A stretch of 28,258 bases of DNA from Candidatus Nomurabacteria bacterium (GCA_943354525.1 CALRCI010000003.1:1-28258), one strand, 5' to 3'; shown: positions 16,500-24,587, counted from the stretch's first letter. Numbers and translations: made by a program. Notes: a model not told the origin generated them from the letters alone.

Positions 16500-17588
16500 A
16501 TGAACAAAAAAATCCTTTTTGTAGGACGGGATGCCGCCAGTTCTGGCTGCTTCATCCGTCTGGCACCCGTGCTTGAAAAGCAGGGTTACACAGTAACCAT
16601 GATGGTTGGTAATGGTAAGCCGCTTGCCGCCACTGATGATGACATTATAAATGCCGTGAAGTCTGCGGACTTAGTAGTGTCAGGCATGTCTTCATCTGCC
16701 GAACTTGCCAAACCGGAAGTTCTGGCGTGCCAAACAGCAAAAGAAGTGCATATACCGTTTGGCTTCTATGGAGATGTTCCGGAATGCTTTATGCGTGCGC
16801 GTGCAGGGGCATGGTTTGAACCATTTGCACTGCATGCAAATTTTTACTTCAGCGTAAACACTGAAGATGCACAGGCAGCAAAAGTAATCCTTCAGAACGC
16901 AAAGACGTTTGGCACCGGAAATCCGCTTCGCGAAGAATCGGCATTTCCAAAGTTTACACGCGAAGAAGTGCGTGAAAAACTCGGAGTATTGCCGGATGAA
17001 AAACTTATCCTCGTGCCTGGCGGTAAATTTGTAGCCGCAAATCTGGCTACATGGACAGTGGTAATGGATGCGCTGCACTGGTTAACAGCAGAAGGCGGAA
17101 AATTCCAACTCGTATTGACTACGCATCCGGGAGACAGACTTCCGTATTGCGTAGATTCGAGCACAGAAAAACCTGTTCAATGCTACGAAGAATTGATTTC
17201 CAACAGTCCTGTTTCGGTGGAGCTGGTTGCGCGGGAAGTTCTCACTACTACCGATATTGTTACTGGGGCAGACCTGGTGATTGATTACGGGGGCAGCACG
17301 AGTATCAATGCCGCATACCAAAGTGTTCCGCTGATTAGTTTGGGATTTGGAATCTGGCATAAGTTTTTCGAAAAGGAGAACGGCAAGATAACGATTCCTG
17401 AAGCTGTAGTAAAAGGTTTAGCAAGACCCGCTAATATGGAAAACATTACCGGCGCAATCCGGCAGATGTTGACACAGGAAGGGTTTGCCACAATGAAAGC
17501 GATTCAGCAGCAACTGTGTCCAAAACCGACAGAACAGGGTTTGGCGCTAAAGAAGATGGCAGAAGCAATAACAGAAATTCTGCAGTAA
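16500..17588 (+). CDS. Putative GT-B-fold glycosyltransferase or sugar-nucleotide epimerase-like protein
   Basis: The 362-residue product shows two Rossmann-like halves. The first begins KKILFVGRDAASSGCFIRLA. The second follows KLGVLPDEKLILVPGGKFVA and contains LVLTTHPGDRLP and ADLVIDYGGSTSINAAYQSV with PLISLG, the typical nucleotide-binding end of GT-B enzymes and UDP-GlcNAc 2-epimerases. I cannot assign a specific family. The gene is monocistronic, with a terminator before the promoter and another after the stop. Its leader is the longest among the protein-coding genes here. A UDP-GlcNAc 2-epimerase (NeuC) role feeding neuB is possible, but the NeuC signature is not evident. Confidence 0.6.
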   Translation: MNKKILFVGRDAASSGCFIRLAPVLEKQGYTVTMMVGNGKPLAATDDDIINAVKSADLVVSGMSSSAELAKPEVLACQTAKEVHIPFGFYGDVPECFMRARAGAWFEPFALHANFYFSVNTEDAQAAKVILQNAKTFGTGNPLREESAFPKFTREEVREKLGVLPDEKLILVPGGKFVAANLATWTVVMDALHWLTAEGGKFQLVLTTHPGDRLPYCVDSSTEKPVQCYEELISNSPVSVELVAREVLTTTDIVTGADLVIDYGGSTSINAAYQSVPLISLGFGIWHKFFEKENGKITIPEAVVKGLARPANMENITGAIRQMLTQEGFATMKAIQQQLCPKPTEQGLALKKMAEAITEILQ

Positions 17589-17609
17589 TAAAGTTCTTTT
17601 TAAATGAGA

Positions 17610-17642
17610 CAACCCGCAACATTTGTTGCGGGTTGATTTTTT
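17610..17642 (+). terminator. Intrinsic terminator between convergent genes
   Basis: A perfect 12-bp stem (17610-17621 with 17624-17635) rich in GC (CAACCCGCAACA) is followed by GATTTTTTT on the plus strand. It lies just before the end of the minus-strand GT2 gene. Confidence 0.85.
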
Positions 17643-17648
17643 TATACA

Positions 17649-18395
17649 TTATCTCATCTGCATCACTTTCGACAGCGGTTTCGTGACGAATATCCAATAG
17701 GGGACGAAGCGGTGATTTACTCGCCATGACTTGAGGACTTCGAGATTCGCCTTGTAGATATTTTTAATTGATTTATTGCTCGTACCGCCTTCGCGCATCT
17801 TTACCATGAATCCGGGAATGTAGACGGATTTTATTTTGTGCACGTGCAGGAAGCGGAGCATCAGCTCATAGTCCGCGGCAATCGGGAGATCGAGGCGGAA
17901 GACACCGTACGCATTGTAGACGCTTTTTTTCACGAAGAAGCTCGGATGCGCCGGATGCCAGCCGGTTCGGAAGAGGCCCGCCCGATACGGCCGTGATTTC
18001 CAGACACGTTTGATCTTTGTGGTGTCGTGCTGATCGACGTATTCGAGATCGCCGTAGACGCATTCAACAGAAGAATCTTTTTGGAATTCTTTCATGACAT
18101 CTGCTATCACGTGATTGTTGGCATAGAAATCATCACTGTTCAGGATGGCGACGACGTCACCGGTGGCGAGGCCGATGCCCTTGTTCATGGCATCATAAAT
18201 GCCCTTGTCCTTCTCACTGACGACTTTGGCAATCTTGTCTCCGTATGAGCGGACGATGTCGAGCGTGTTGTCTTTCGAAAGGCCGTCGACGATGATGTAT
18301 TCGATGTCAGGATACGTCTGCGAGATCACAGAATCGATGCTGTCTTTGATCGTGATTGCGCCGTTGTAGACAACGGTGATGATGGATATTTTCAT
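17649..18395 (-). CDS. GT2 family glycosyltransferase (WcaE/WcaA-like)
   Basis: This 248-residue GT-A enzyme has the N-terminal KISIITVVYNG strand, EKDKGIYDAMNKG, NSDD (86-89) as the metal/nucleotide-binding DxD site, YGDLEYVDQHD, the GWHPAHPSFFVKK segment and IAADYELMLRFL. These are the standard marks of the WcaE-like subgroup of family 2. It is a clear paralogue of the N-terminal half of the fusion at 5318, which has changed the DxD and His positions. It likely transfers one sugar to the lipid-linked intermediate. It starts from a leaderless -10, divergent from the gene at 18474. Confidence 0.9.
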   Translation of the reverse strand: MKISIITVVYNGAITIKDSIDSVISQTYPDIEYIIVDGLSKDNTLDIVRSYGDKIAKVVSEKDKGIYDAMNKGIGLATGDVVAILNSDDFYANNHVIADVMKEFQKDSSVECVYGDLEYVDQHDTTKIKRVWKSRPYRAGLFRTGWHPAHPSFFVKKSVYNAYGVFRLDLPIAADYELMLRFLHVHKIKSVYIPGFMVKMREGGTSNKSIKNIYKANLEVLKSWRVNHRFVPYWIFVTKPLSKVMQMR

Positions 18396-18401
18396 AGCAC
18401 T

Positions 18402-18407
18402 ATTCTA
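18402..18407 (-). promoter_or_regulatory. -10 element of the GT2 gene (leaderless)
   Basis: On the minus strand, TAGAAT lies exactly 6 nt before the ATG at 18395. No clear -35 and no Shine-Dalgarno are seen. Confidence 0.5.
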
Positions 18408-18458
18408 CACAATTTCTGATGAGAATACGAGAGGGTTTGAGAATAAAAAGTAATCTGC

Positions 18459-18464
18459 TAGATT
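18459..18464 (+). promoter_or_regulatory. Weak -10 of the IMPase-like gene
   Basis: TAGATT lies 9 nt before the ATG at 18474, in the 78-bp divergent gap. No -35 or Shine-Dalgarno is seen. Confidence 0.3.
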
Positions 18465-18473
18465 TACCTATAT

Positions 18474-19328
18474 ATGGCTAACGAGTTTCAAAATCAGCTT
18501 GCAAAGGTTGTCATCCAAAGCTTGGAGAAAGCTTCGGCTGTGCATGACGGCCTCGGCGAGCGCGGACAAGAAATGGTGCAGAAGAATCAGTTCGGTGAGA
18601 CGGCGCTCCGTGCCGACATCGAATGCGAGCGAGCGATTCTCGATTATTTGCGTGAGATGCAGATTCCGATCCGTGTTATTTCCGAAGAACATGGACAGGT
18701 GGATATCACTGACGATCCGCACTACTTGGGAATTCTCGACGGTCTCGATGGTTCCAACGTCTACCAGAGCACGCACGGAGCGGGAAGATATGGCACGATG
18801 TTCGGTATCTTTGCCAATCTCAATCCTCTCTATTCAGATTACACGGCGAGTGGCATCATGGAGCATTCATCAAAGAAAATGTTCACTGCAGTGAAGGGTG
18901 ACGGTGCATTTGTCAGAGAAGGAGGGATGCAGACGCCGATGCATGCTTCCGGCCGGACTGAATTAGGCGCCGATACAAATATCTATATCGATGAGGCGTT
19001 CGATTTAAACAGAGAAACATTTTCAAAAAAACTGCAGGCGTGGAAACCTGCCACCCGCGAGTTTTCATCTGGTTCTTCAGCTATTCACTACGCCGATGTC
19101 GCGGCTGGTACGGCCGATCTCGCGCTCGAATGTACGCGGAAGAATAATCTCGAGATAGCTATTGCGTATGGACTCATTTCAGAAGCCGGGGGAGCAATGA
19201 TAGATATCGAAGGGCAGCCGCTTGGTGATAAAAAATATCTCGAATTCGGGCAGACTGAAAAAATTCCGATCATCACGGCGGCGACGAGCGAACTGGCGCA
19301 GGTATTGCTTGCACACATAAAAAAATAA
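18474..19328 (+). CDS. Inositol monophosphatase-family phosphatase
   Basis: The 284-residue product has the metal-binding motifs of the IMPase/FBPase superfamily: ISEEHG (69-74) and LDGLDGSNVY (88-97), the equivalent of DPxDGT. Downstream, LISEAGGAMIDIEG matches the C-terminal EAGG region. The usual WD before that region is replaced by LE in NNLEIAIAYG, so the third metal site uses Glu instead of Asp or is altered. Substrates in the family range from inositol-1-P to FBP, PAP and sugar-1-phosphates. Given the locus, a sugar phosphate is plausible but unproven. The gene is transcribed away from the GT2 at 18395. Confidence 0.85.
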   Translation: MANEFQNQLAKVVIQSLEKASAVHDGLGERGQEMVQKNQFGETALRADIECERAILDYLREMQIPIRVISEEHGQVDITDDPHYLGILDGLDGSNVYQSTHGAGRYGTMFGIFANLNPLYSDYTASGIMEHSSKKMFTAVKGDGAFVREGGMQTPMHASGRTELGADTNIYIDEAFDLNRETFSKKLQAWKPATREFSSGSSAIHYADVAAGTADLALECTRKNNLEIAIAYGLISEAGGAMIDIEGQPLGDKKYLEFGQTEKIPIITAATSELAQVLLAHIKK

Positions 19329-19356
19329 ATCCCTCTGTTTCTACAGAGGGATTTTT
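19326..19356. terminator. Bidirectional terminator between convergent genes
   Basis: A 12-bp stem (19326-19337 with 19342-19353, loop TTCT) is followed by T-rich sequence on the plus strand and, read on the minus strand, by TTTATTTTTTTA. It can serve both the IMPase-like gene and the HD-domain gene. Confidence 0.85.
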
Positions 19357-19375
19357 CTTGCGAAGGATTGAGGAG

Positions 19376-20176
19376 TTAGCTTTTCTCAATCTCTTCTTTT
19401 ATCTGCACATCAATGTATTGTGGAATTTCCAGCGGGGGAATCGTGATGCTGTTTCTTTCCTGTATCAGTTCCGAAAAAAGCTGCTCAATCTGATGGCTCG
19501 TATCGCGCATCACTTCAGTGAAGTCGCGGCCGCCAAGGATTATTTTGCCGTCTTCTTTCAGATTCTGCAGGTTCGGATTCGTCGCATCTTTTTTCACGCG
19601 CAAATCAACATCGTTTCCGTGTTCGCTTGCCTCTCCTACCCATTCGCTGCCGCGGGTATAACTATCCACATAATGCATGACGAGATAGGCGATGTCTGCT
19701 TCATTCAATTGCGAAGCATCCTTGCTGAGAAGCTCCTCGGTTTTTATGAGTGAACAGTGTCCAACAGAATCCGTAAGTTCGGCAACGTGTTCGCTGAAGC
19801 CGTGCGAGAGAATGGTCTCCGTCGAATAGGCGGAAATTTCTTCATCATACTGCTGCCATGTGATGCCACCAGGAGCAACTTTAATTTCACGCTCCTTTCT
19901 CTTCGAGAAATCGTGCAATGCGGCGGCTTCTTCCAGGTCCTGTATGGTCTTCGGCTGCAAGGATAAAAGTTTTCCCAGCTTCCGCACACGGGCAATCTCC
20001 ACGGCGCAGTGTTCTGAGACGTTTCCCCAGTCACGCTTGCCATCGCGCTCTTCCCACAACCTTCCTTCATTTTTGTGGAGTGCGAATGCACGATGATGTT
20101 GTGTAATAAGTCGGCTGAAATATACCGTCTTTTTCGAGTCAAAATTTGTTTTTGTTTGATTTGTCAGTGTTTCCAT
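19376..20176 (-). CDS. HD-domain protein, probable metal-dependent phosphohydrolase
   Basis: The 266-residue product carries HD-superfamily residues in order: NVSEHCAVEIARV (His56), AAALHDFSKRKE (His88-Asp89), ILSHGFSEH (His125) and YLVMHYVDSYTRG (Asp171). This spacing fits a metal-binding HD hydrolase. The remaining sequence is helical and acidic. Family members hydrolyse nucleotides, cyclic nucleotides or sugar phosphates, and sequence alone does not say which. It lies 51 nt downstream of the PGT gene on the same strand, in an AT-rich gap, so it may be co-transcribed with it or have its own promoter. It has no obvious tie to glycan synthesis. Confidence 0.65.
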   Translation of the reverse strand: METLTNQTKTNFDSKKTVYFSRLITQHHRAFALHKNEGRLWEERDGKRDWGNVSEHCAVEIARVRKLGKLLSLQPKTIQDLEEAAALHDFSKRKEREIKVAPGGITWQQYDEEISAYSTETILSHGFSEHVAELTDSVGHCSLIKTEELLSKDASQLNEADIAYLVMHYVDSYTRGSEWVGEASEHGNDVDLRVKKDATNPNLQNLKEDGKIILGGRDFTEVMRDTSHQIEQLFSELIQERNSITIPPLEIPQYIDVQIKEEIEKS

Positions 20177-20227
20177 TGTTTTTATGTTTTCAGGATAATG
20201 ACATATTTTATATATTTTGTCCAGTAT

Positions 20228-21517
20228 CTAGTGTGTGAAGATGATCTGGACCGTCTTCAGGATAATACCGAGATCGAGTAGGACGCTGCGGTGCTTCACA
20301 TAGTAGAGATCATATTCGAATTTCTCGCGCGATTCCATGACGCTTCCGGCGTAGTGGAATTTGATCTGCGCCCAGCCCGTAAATCCCGGCTTCGTGGTGT
20401 GGCGGAGAAAATAATAGGGGATTTCTCGTTCAAGTTTCTCGACGAATTCCGGGCGCTCCGGCCGCGGACCGACGAGGGCGATGTCGCCCTTGAGCACGTT
20501 GTACATCTGCGGGATCTCATCGATATGGATCTTGCGGATGATCCGTCCGACGCGTGTCACACGCGCATCATTGCGCGTACTCCACTCGGCACCATTCTTC
20601 TCAGCATCGACTCTCATGGAGCGGAGTTTATAAATCGTGAATTCTTCACTGCGCCGGCCGGTTCGTCGATGTGAATAGATAACCGGTCGGCCGGATTCAA
20701 GTGCGATGGCGAGCATCGTGATGAGTACGAATGGAGCAGTGGCGATGAGGACGAGAGCGGCAATGATCCGATTGACTGCCGTGCTGAAGAGCCAGTAGCC
20801 GAAGCCTTCTTTTTTCGTGATGAGGCTCATGGCCCATTCTTCGCGTATCAGTTCGACGGGCACGCGGCCAAAGAGTTCTTCATATGCATCGCGGAGCGAG
20901 AAAATTTCAGCGTCGCGTACGTCGGCGAGCCCTGATAATTCTTCCGGAGTGTGCGTCTCGGTGATGATGACATCGGCACGCTCGAGCGTGGTGCGGGCGA
21001 GTGAAAATTTCTGCACGTTCTCGAATTGGGCGATGATGCGGCCGATGTAGGGATTCTGCGCGATCGTTCTGCAGAACGTGACGAATTGTGCGCTCTCTCC
21101 GATAACGACGATGGAGCGGACGAAGAATGATGTGAACAGTTTATAGAACAAACGTCGCCACAGGACGAGCATGCCGAATGCGCATGCCGCCGTGATGAGG
21201 AGCGTCAGTTTCGGCGCGATGCCGAAGTAAGGGAAGACGTAAAAGAGAAATCCGCCGACGATGATATTGATGCCGATCGCAATGGCGAGGAGACCGATGT
21301 TTCTCGGATTCGGATTGACATGCTTGATGTCGTAGAGATCGCAGATAAAAAGCACGACGAGCCAGATGAGAAACATGAGCATAAACGGTCCGGCAAGCGT
21401 GGTGAGTGATGCCCACTCATTTTCGACACCGAAACGGATCAGTACCATGAGCACAAAGGCGACGATGAGGGAAATACTGTCGCCTAAGAGGAGAATCAAT
21501 TGCCGAGTTCTGGTCAT
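20228..21517 (-). CDS. Polyprenyl-phosphate sugar-1-phosphate transferase (WcaJ/PGT type)
   Basis: The 429-residue product has four or five N-terminal TM helices, a Rossmann-like middle region (VRSIVVIGESAQFVTF), one more hydrophobic segment near residue 250, and the catalytic bacterial sugar transferase domain (PF02397). That domain shows FTIYKLRSMR, IDEIPQMYNVLKGD, ALVGPRPERPEFV and RHTTKPGFTGWAQIKF. Such enzymes transfer hexose-1-phosphate from a UDP-sugar to undecaprenyl phosphate and start lipid-linked glycan assembly. It closes the glycan locus and provides the step on which the other transferases act. It is transcribed from a TATAAT directly abutting the start. Confidence 0.93.
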   Translation of the reverse strand: MTRTRQLILLLGDSISLIVAFVLMVLIRFGVENEWASLTTLAGPFMLMFLIWLVVLFICDLYDIKHVNPNPRNIGLLAIAIGINIIVGGFLFYVFPYFGIAPKLTLLITAACAFGMLVLWRRLFYKLFTSFFVRSIVVIGESAQFVTFCRTIAQNPYIGRIIAQFENVQKFSLARTTLERADVIITETHTPEELSGLADVRDAEIFSLRDAYEELFGRVPVELIREEWAMSLITKKEGFGYWLFSTAVNRIIAALVLIATAPFVLITMLAIALESGRPVIYSHRRTGRRSEEFTIYKLRSMRVDAEKNGAEWSTRNDARVTRVGRIIRKIHIDEIPQMYNVLKGDIALVGPRPERPEFVEKLEREIPYYFLRHTTKPGFTGWAQIKFHYAGSVMESREKFEYDLYYVKHRSVLLDLGIILKTVQIIFTH

Positions 21518-21524
21518 AGTGCTG

Positions 21525-21530
21525 ATTATA
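21525..21530 (-). promoter_or_regulatory. -10 element of the PGT gene (leaderless)
   Basis: On the minus strand, a consensus TATAAT lies 7 nt before the ATG at 21517. No Shine-Dalgarno is present and the -35 is weak. Confidence 0.6.
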
Positions 21531-21598
21531 TAGTGTTTTGAGCTTTTTTAAAACCGGCGGTGGCAGGTCACCGGAGCCAGAGCTTTTGGGCTCAATTT

Positions 21599-21613
21599 AT
21601 AGTAGAATACTAT
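21599..21613 (+). promoter_or_regulatory. Inverted repeat over the -10 of the beta-lactamase-like gene
   Basis: ATAGTA-GAA-TACTAT is a perfect 6-bp inverted repeat whose centre contains TAGAAT (21603-21608), 9 nt before the ATG at 21618. It could be only the promoter or an operator overlapping it. The same 100-bp divergent gap also holds a CGGTG/CACCG hairpin near 21556-21573. Confidence 0.35.
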
Positions 21614-21617
21614 CCGT

Positions 21618-22643
21618 ATGTCAGATAGCCTGAACAGAGGTCTGAAAATCCGCCGAAATGTACTGATCGCAGGAATCGCTCTCCTCATCGGAGGAGGCAT
21701 AGGTTTCGCGATCGGACATATAACTCGAGTCGTGACGACGTCGGTCTATTCCGTACGCGATACGAGCGAGCACTACAAATTCATCAAACCGCTCTTGGCG
21801 GTAAATAATGTCAGCAATGAGCCGTCTGACGGCTATCAAAAATTGTATGATGACGTCACTGCATTTATTTCAGAGAACACTCGATCCGGAGAGCACGCCT
21901 CAGTATTCTTTATCGACTACGGCCAAAACGGCGGACGCTTCACGATCAATCCGGATACGGGGTATGCACCAGCCAGCCTACTCAAAGTTGTGATTATGAT
22001 TTCATATCTGAAGAAAGCGGAATCGGTGCCAGGCTTGCTCAACCAGTCCATTGTCTATGAGCAAAGCGTCCAATCCGCACTCGAGTCCATTCCCTTCGAA
22101 TCGCCGACCCAGCTCCGCATCGGCCAATCGTATACGGTGCAGTATCTCATCGACAAGATGATTGCAGATTCCGATAACGGCGCGATGAATCTCTTGGCCA
22201 ACACGATCGGCGATACGTATCTCAGCACAGTATACAAAGCACTCAGCCTGCCCGAGCCCGATCAATCTTCTAATTATACGATCTCGGCGAAGTCATATTC
22301 GCTCTTCTTTCGTATTCTCTACAATGCAACGTATCTGAACAACGATATGTCGGAGAAGGCAATCAGTATTCTCACGAAGGCGAAATTCGCCGATGGTCTC
22401 ACTGCTCCGCTGCCGATCGGCACCGTCGTTGCGCATAAGTTCGGCGAGCACATCGATGGATCAGGCGCGCAAGTGACGGCAGTCGAGCTCCATGACTGTG
22501 GCCTGGTCTACTTGCCCAACAATCCATACTTCCTCTGCGTCATGACGCACGGCAAGACGCTTGAAGGAGACGAGCATATCATCCAAGGCGTGAGCGATCT
22601 GATTTATAAACAAGTTTCTCAGAAACCATCAGTCAAGAAATAA
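21618..22643 (+). CDS. Membrane-anchored class A beta-lactamase-like serine hydrolase
   Basis: The 341-residue product has one N-terminal TM anchor (about 14-34) and a domain of the Beta-lactamase2 type (PF13354). The active-site series is present: Ser120-Leu-Leu-Lys123 (S-x-x-K), Ser185-Asp-Asn (SDN) and His273-Lys-Phe-Gly (KTG position). I see no clear Omega-loop Glu equivalent to Glu166, so efficient beta-lactam hydrolysis is not expected. Members of this group in CPR and Gram-positive bacteria may act on the cell wall or other ester or amide substrates. It faces outward. It is divergent from the PGT gene, sharing a 100-bp control region. Confidence 0.8.
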   Translation: MSDSLNRGLKIRRNVLIAGIALLIGGGIGFAIGHITRVVTTSVYSVRDTSEHYKFIKPLLAVNNVSNEPSDGYQKLYDDVTAFISENTRSGEHASVFFIDYGQNGGRFTINPDTGYAPASLLKVVIMISYLKKAESVPGLLNQSIVYEQSVQSALESIPFESPTQLRIGQSYTVQYLIDKMIADSDNGAMNLLANTIGDTYLSTVYKALSLPEPDQSSNYTISAKSYSLFFRILYNATYLNNDMSEKAISILTKAKFADGLTAPLPIGTVVAHKFGEHIDGSGAQVTAVELHDCGLVYLPNNPYFLCVMTHGKTLEGDEHIIQGVSDLIYKQVSQKPSVKK

Positions 22644-22670
22644 AGAGATGCGCGAAAGGTGTTTTTTCGG

Positions 22671-22676
22671 TATACT
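22671..22676 (+). promoter_or_regulatory. -10 element of gatC (leaderless)
   Basis: TATACT lies 6 nt before the ATG at 22683. The local string closely resembles the one before 3155 (TTTTTTxGGTATACTTGG). No Shine-Dalgarno is seen. Confidence 0.6.
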
Positions 22677-22682
22677 TGGCCC

Positions 22683-22967
22683 ATGGAAATACCTGCTGCG
22701 GAAAAACTGGCACGCTTGGCTCGGCTCAAACTCTCAGCTGAGGAGCTTGCGAATCTGGCTTCTTCGATAGAGCCGATTTTGGGCTATGTCGGTCAGATTT
22801 CTGAAGTCTCAGTCGAAGCCGTACCTCGTCACGAATTGGTCAAGAATGTTCTGCGCGAAGATGTGGTGCAAAATGAAACTGGTGCATATACCGAGGCGCT
22901 CCTTAATTCTGCTCCGAAACAGAAAGATGGTTTCGTCCAAGTTCAGAAAATTTTGAATAACGAATGA
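22683..22967 (+). CDS. gatC: Asp-tRNA(Asn)/Glu-tRNA(Gln) amidotransferase subunit C
   Basis: The 94-residue protein has the GatC pattern: EKLARLARLKLSAEELANLA at the N-terminus, then ILGYVGQISEVSVEAVPRHE, the RED element (LREDVVQ) and the C-terminal FVQVQKIL. GatC bridges and stabilises GatA and GatB in the complex that makes Gln-tRNA(Gln) or Asn-tRNA(Asn). The ATG at 22683 fits both the family start and a leaderless promoter. A longer start at 22659 would include the promoter. It overlaps gatA by 4 bp (ATGA). gatB is not in this window. Confidence 0.93.
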   Translation: MEIPAAEKLARLARLKLSAEELANLASSIEPILGYVGQISEVSVEAVPRHELVKNVLREDVVQNETGAYTEALLNSAPKQKDGFVQVQKILNNE

Positions 22968-24382
22968 ATATCGATCTCGCTACACTGACAATAGAGCGTG
23001 CGCACGATGCATTTGCTCGTGGTGATTTCACGCCGCGCGACTTAGTTGCCGCGTATCTGGAGCGCATCAAAGAAAAGAATGCCGAGTGGAATGTCTACCG
23101 CGAAGTTTTTGAGGATGTGCTTCTGCTCGCTGATGCCGCAGGAAAGCGATTTGCCGACGGTACGGCAACGATGCTCACCGGAATTCCAATTGCGATCAAA
23201 GATAATATTTTATATAAGAATCATGCTGCAGGAGCTTCATCAAAAATTCTCGAAGGATATGTTGCGACATATACATCGAGCGCATTACAACGCTTGCTCG
23301 ACGCCGGAGGTATCGTCCTTGGCCGTACAAACATGGACGAATTTGCCATGGGTTCCTCCACGGAGAACAGTGCATACGGTGTGACACATAATCCGCTCGA
23401 TCCGTCACGCGTACCGGGCGGTTCATCCGGCGGTTCGTCAGCTGCAGTCGCGGGACATCTTGCATTGGCCGCGCTCGGCACTGACACCGGAGGCTCGATC
23501 CGCCAGCCTGCTGCATTTACCGGTACCGTCGGCATGTATCCGACGTACGGAACAATCTCTCGCTCAGGAATAATTGCGCTTGCATCGTCGCTCGATCAAA
23601 TCGGTCCGATTACGCGGACAGTTCGCGATGCCGAAATCCTCATCGAATGCATGGCAGGATTTGATCCGCTTGATGCGACATCGCTGCCGGAATCTCTCCG
23701 TAGTCAATCTCATGCGCCGGCAAAAAAACGCTTGGGTATTCCGCGCGCATTTCTCGATACTGACGGTCTCGCACCGACAGTCCGTGACAATTTCTTGAAG
23801 GCAGTTGAGGCCCTCACTGGTGCAGGATATGAAATCGTCGATGTCACACTGCCGCTCGCCACACTCTCGCTCGCCGTGTACTACATTATTCAACCTGCCG
23901 AAGCATCATCGAACCTCGGACGCTATGATGGATTGCGTTATGGCAACCAGAAACTCGGCGCCGATCTTCTCGAGACATATGAGCGAACTCGCGGTGAAGG
24001 ATTCGGTCCGGAAACGCGCCGCCGCATCATGCTCGGCACCTATGTTCTCTCGCACGGGTATTATGATGCGTACTACAACAAAGCGGTGAAAATGCGTGAC
24101 GCGATCAAGAAAGAATTCGCCGAAGTTTTTCAAACCGTTGACGCTATTATCACACCGACCACTCCGTCAGCGGCATTCAAAATAGGGGAGAAGAGCGATC
24201 CACTCTCCATGTATCTCTCAGATATTTTTACTGTGCCTGCAAACATTGCCCAGATTCCGGCGATCTCTGTACCATCAGGCGTGGATGAAAACGGTCTCCC
24301 GCTCGGACTCCACATCATGGGTCCGGAGCTGCGCGAAGATATTGTGTTCGCTATCGCCAACGATTTCGAAAAACTGAAATAG
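22964..24382 (+). CDS. gatA: Asp-tRNA(Asn)/Glu-tRNA(Gln) amidotransferase subunit A
   Basis: This 472-residue amidase-signature enzyme is close to the usual length for GatA (about 480). The catalytic Ser-cisSer-Lys triad is visible: Lys79 in GIPIAIKDNI, Ser154 in VPGGSSGGSSAAVAG and Ser178 in GTDTGGSIRQPAAFTG. The C-terminal MYLSDIFTVPANIAQIPAIS and LPLGLHIMG are also standard. It releases ammonia from Gln or Asn and passes it to GatB for transamidation of misacylated tRNA. It is coupled to gatC by the ATGA overlap. It is followed by a long foldback sequence rather than an ordinary terminator. Confidence 0.96.
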   Translation: MNIDLATLTIERAHDAFARGDFTPRDLVAAYLERIKEKNAEWNVYREVFEDVLLLADAAGKRFADGTATMLTGIPIAIKDNILYKNHAAGASSKILEGYVATYTSSALQRLLDAGGIVLGRTNMDEFAMGSSTENSAYGVTHNPLDPSRVPGGSSGGSSAAVAGHLALAALGTDTGGSIRQPAAFTGTVGMYPTYGTISRSGIIALASSLDQIGPITRTVRDAEILIECMAGFDPLDATSLPESLRSQSHAPAKKRLGIPRAFLDTDGLAPTVRDNFLKAVEALTGAGYEIVDVTLPLATLSLAVYYIIQPAEASSNLGRYDGLRYGNQKLGADLLETYERTRGEGFGPETRRRIMLGTYVLSHGYYDAYYNKAVKMRDAIKKEFAEVFQTVDAIITPTTPSAAFKIGEKSDPLSMYLSDIFTVPANIAQIPAISVPSGVDENGLPLGLHIMGPELREDIVFAIANDFEKLK

Positions 24383-24391
24383 AAGATTATT

Positions 24392-24546
24392 AGCGGCAGA
24401 TGCGTTCAAATTCTTTTTTCAGGATCGCGACGTTCTGTTTTCTAAACAAAGATTTCCGCACTTGCGGCGCTTATTTTTGTTGAAACATTTACGTATGAAA
24501 GGTCGCTCGGGCTCACTGAAAAAAGAATTTGAACGCATCTGCCGCT
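24392..24546. repeat. 155-bp foldback element with perfect 31-bp terminal inverted repeats
   Basis: Positions 24392-24422 are the exact reverse complement of 24516-24546. The inner 93 nt carries further nested complementary pairs: GCGAC/GTCGC (24427-24431, 24502-24506), GTTT/AAAC, AACAAA/TTTGTT (24445-24450, 24476-24481) and CCGC/GCGG (24456-24467). The whole stretch can therefore fold as one long imperfect hairpin. It sits between the gatA stop and the next promoter. No protein-coding signal is seen in it and no target-site duplication is evident. It may be a MITE-like element, an RNA hairpin or an unusual terminator. Confidence 0.9.
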
Positions 24547-24581
24547 CGGCGTTTTCCCTTTCATGAAAATTAGTTTCAACG

Positions 24582-24587
24582 TATACT
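24582..24587 (+). promoter_or_regulatory. -10 element of the HEPN-like membrane gene (leaderless)
   Basis: TATACT lies 7 nt before the ATG at 24595. There is no Shine-Dalgarno, and only a poor -35. Confidence 0.55.

Noticed and set aside
22659..22682. Start of gatC at 22659
   Set aside because: The extension MFFRYTWP is encoded by the promoter region (TATACT) and is absent from the GatC family.
24400..24418. tRNA T-arm-like GTTCAAAT within the inverted repeat
   Set aside because: No 5-bp stem flanks it and no acceptor or anticodon arm can be drawn. It recurs simply because it is in the inverted repeat arm.
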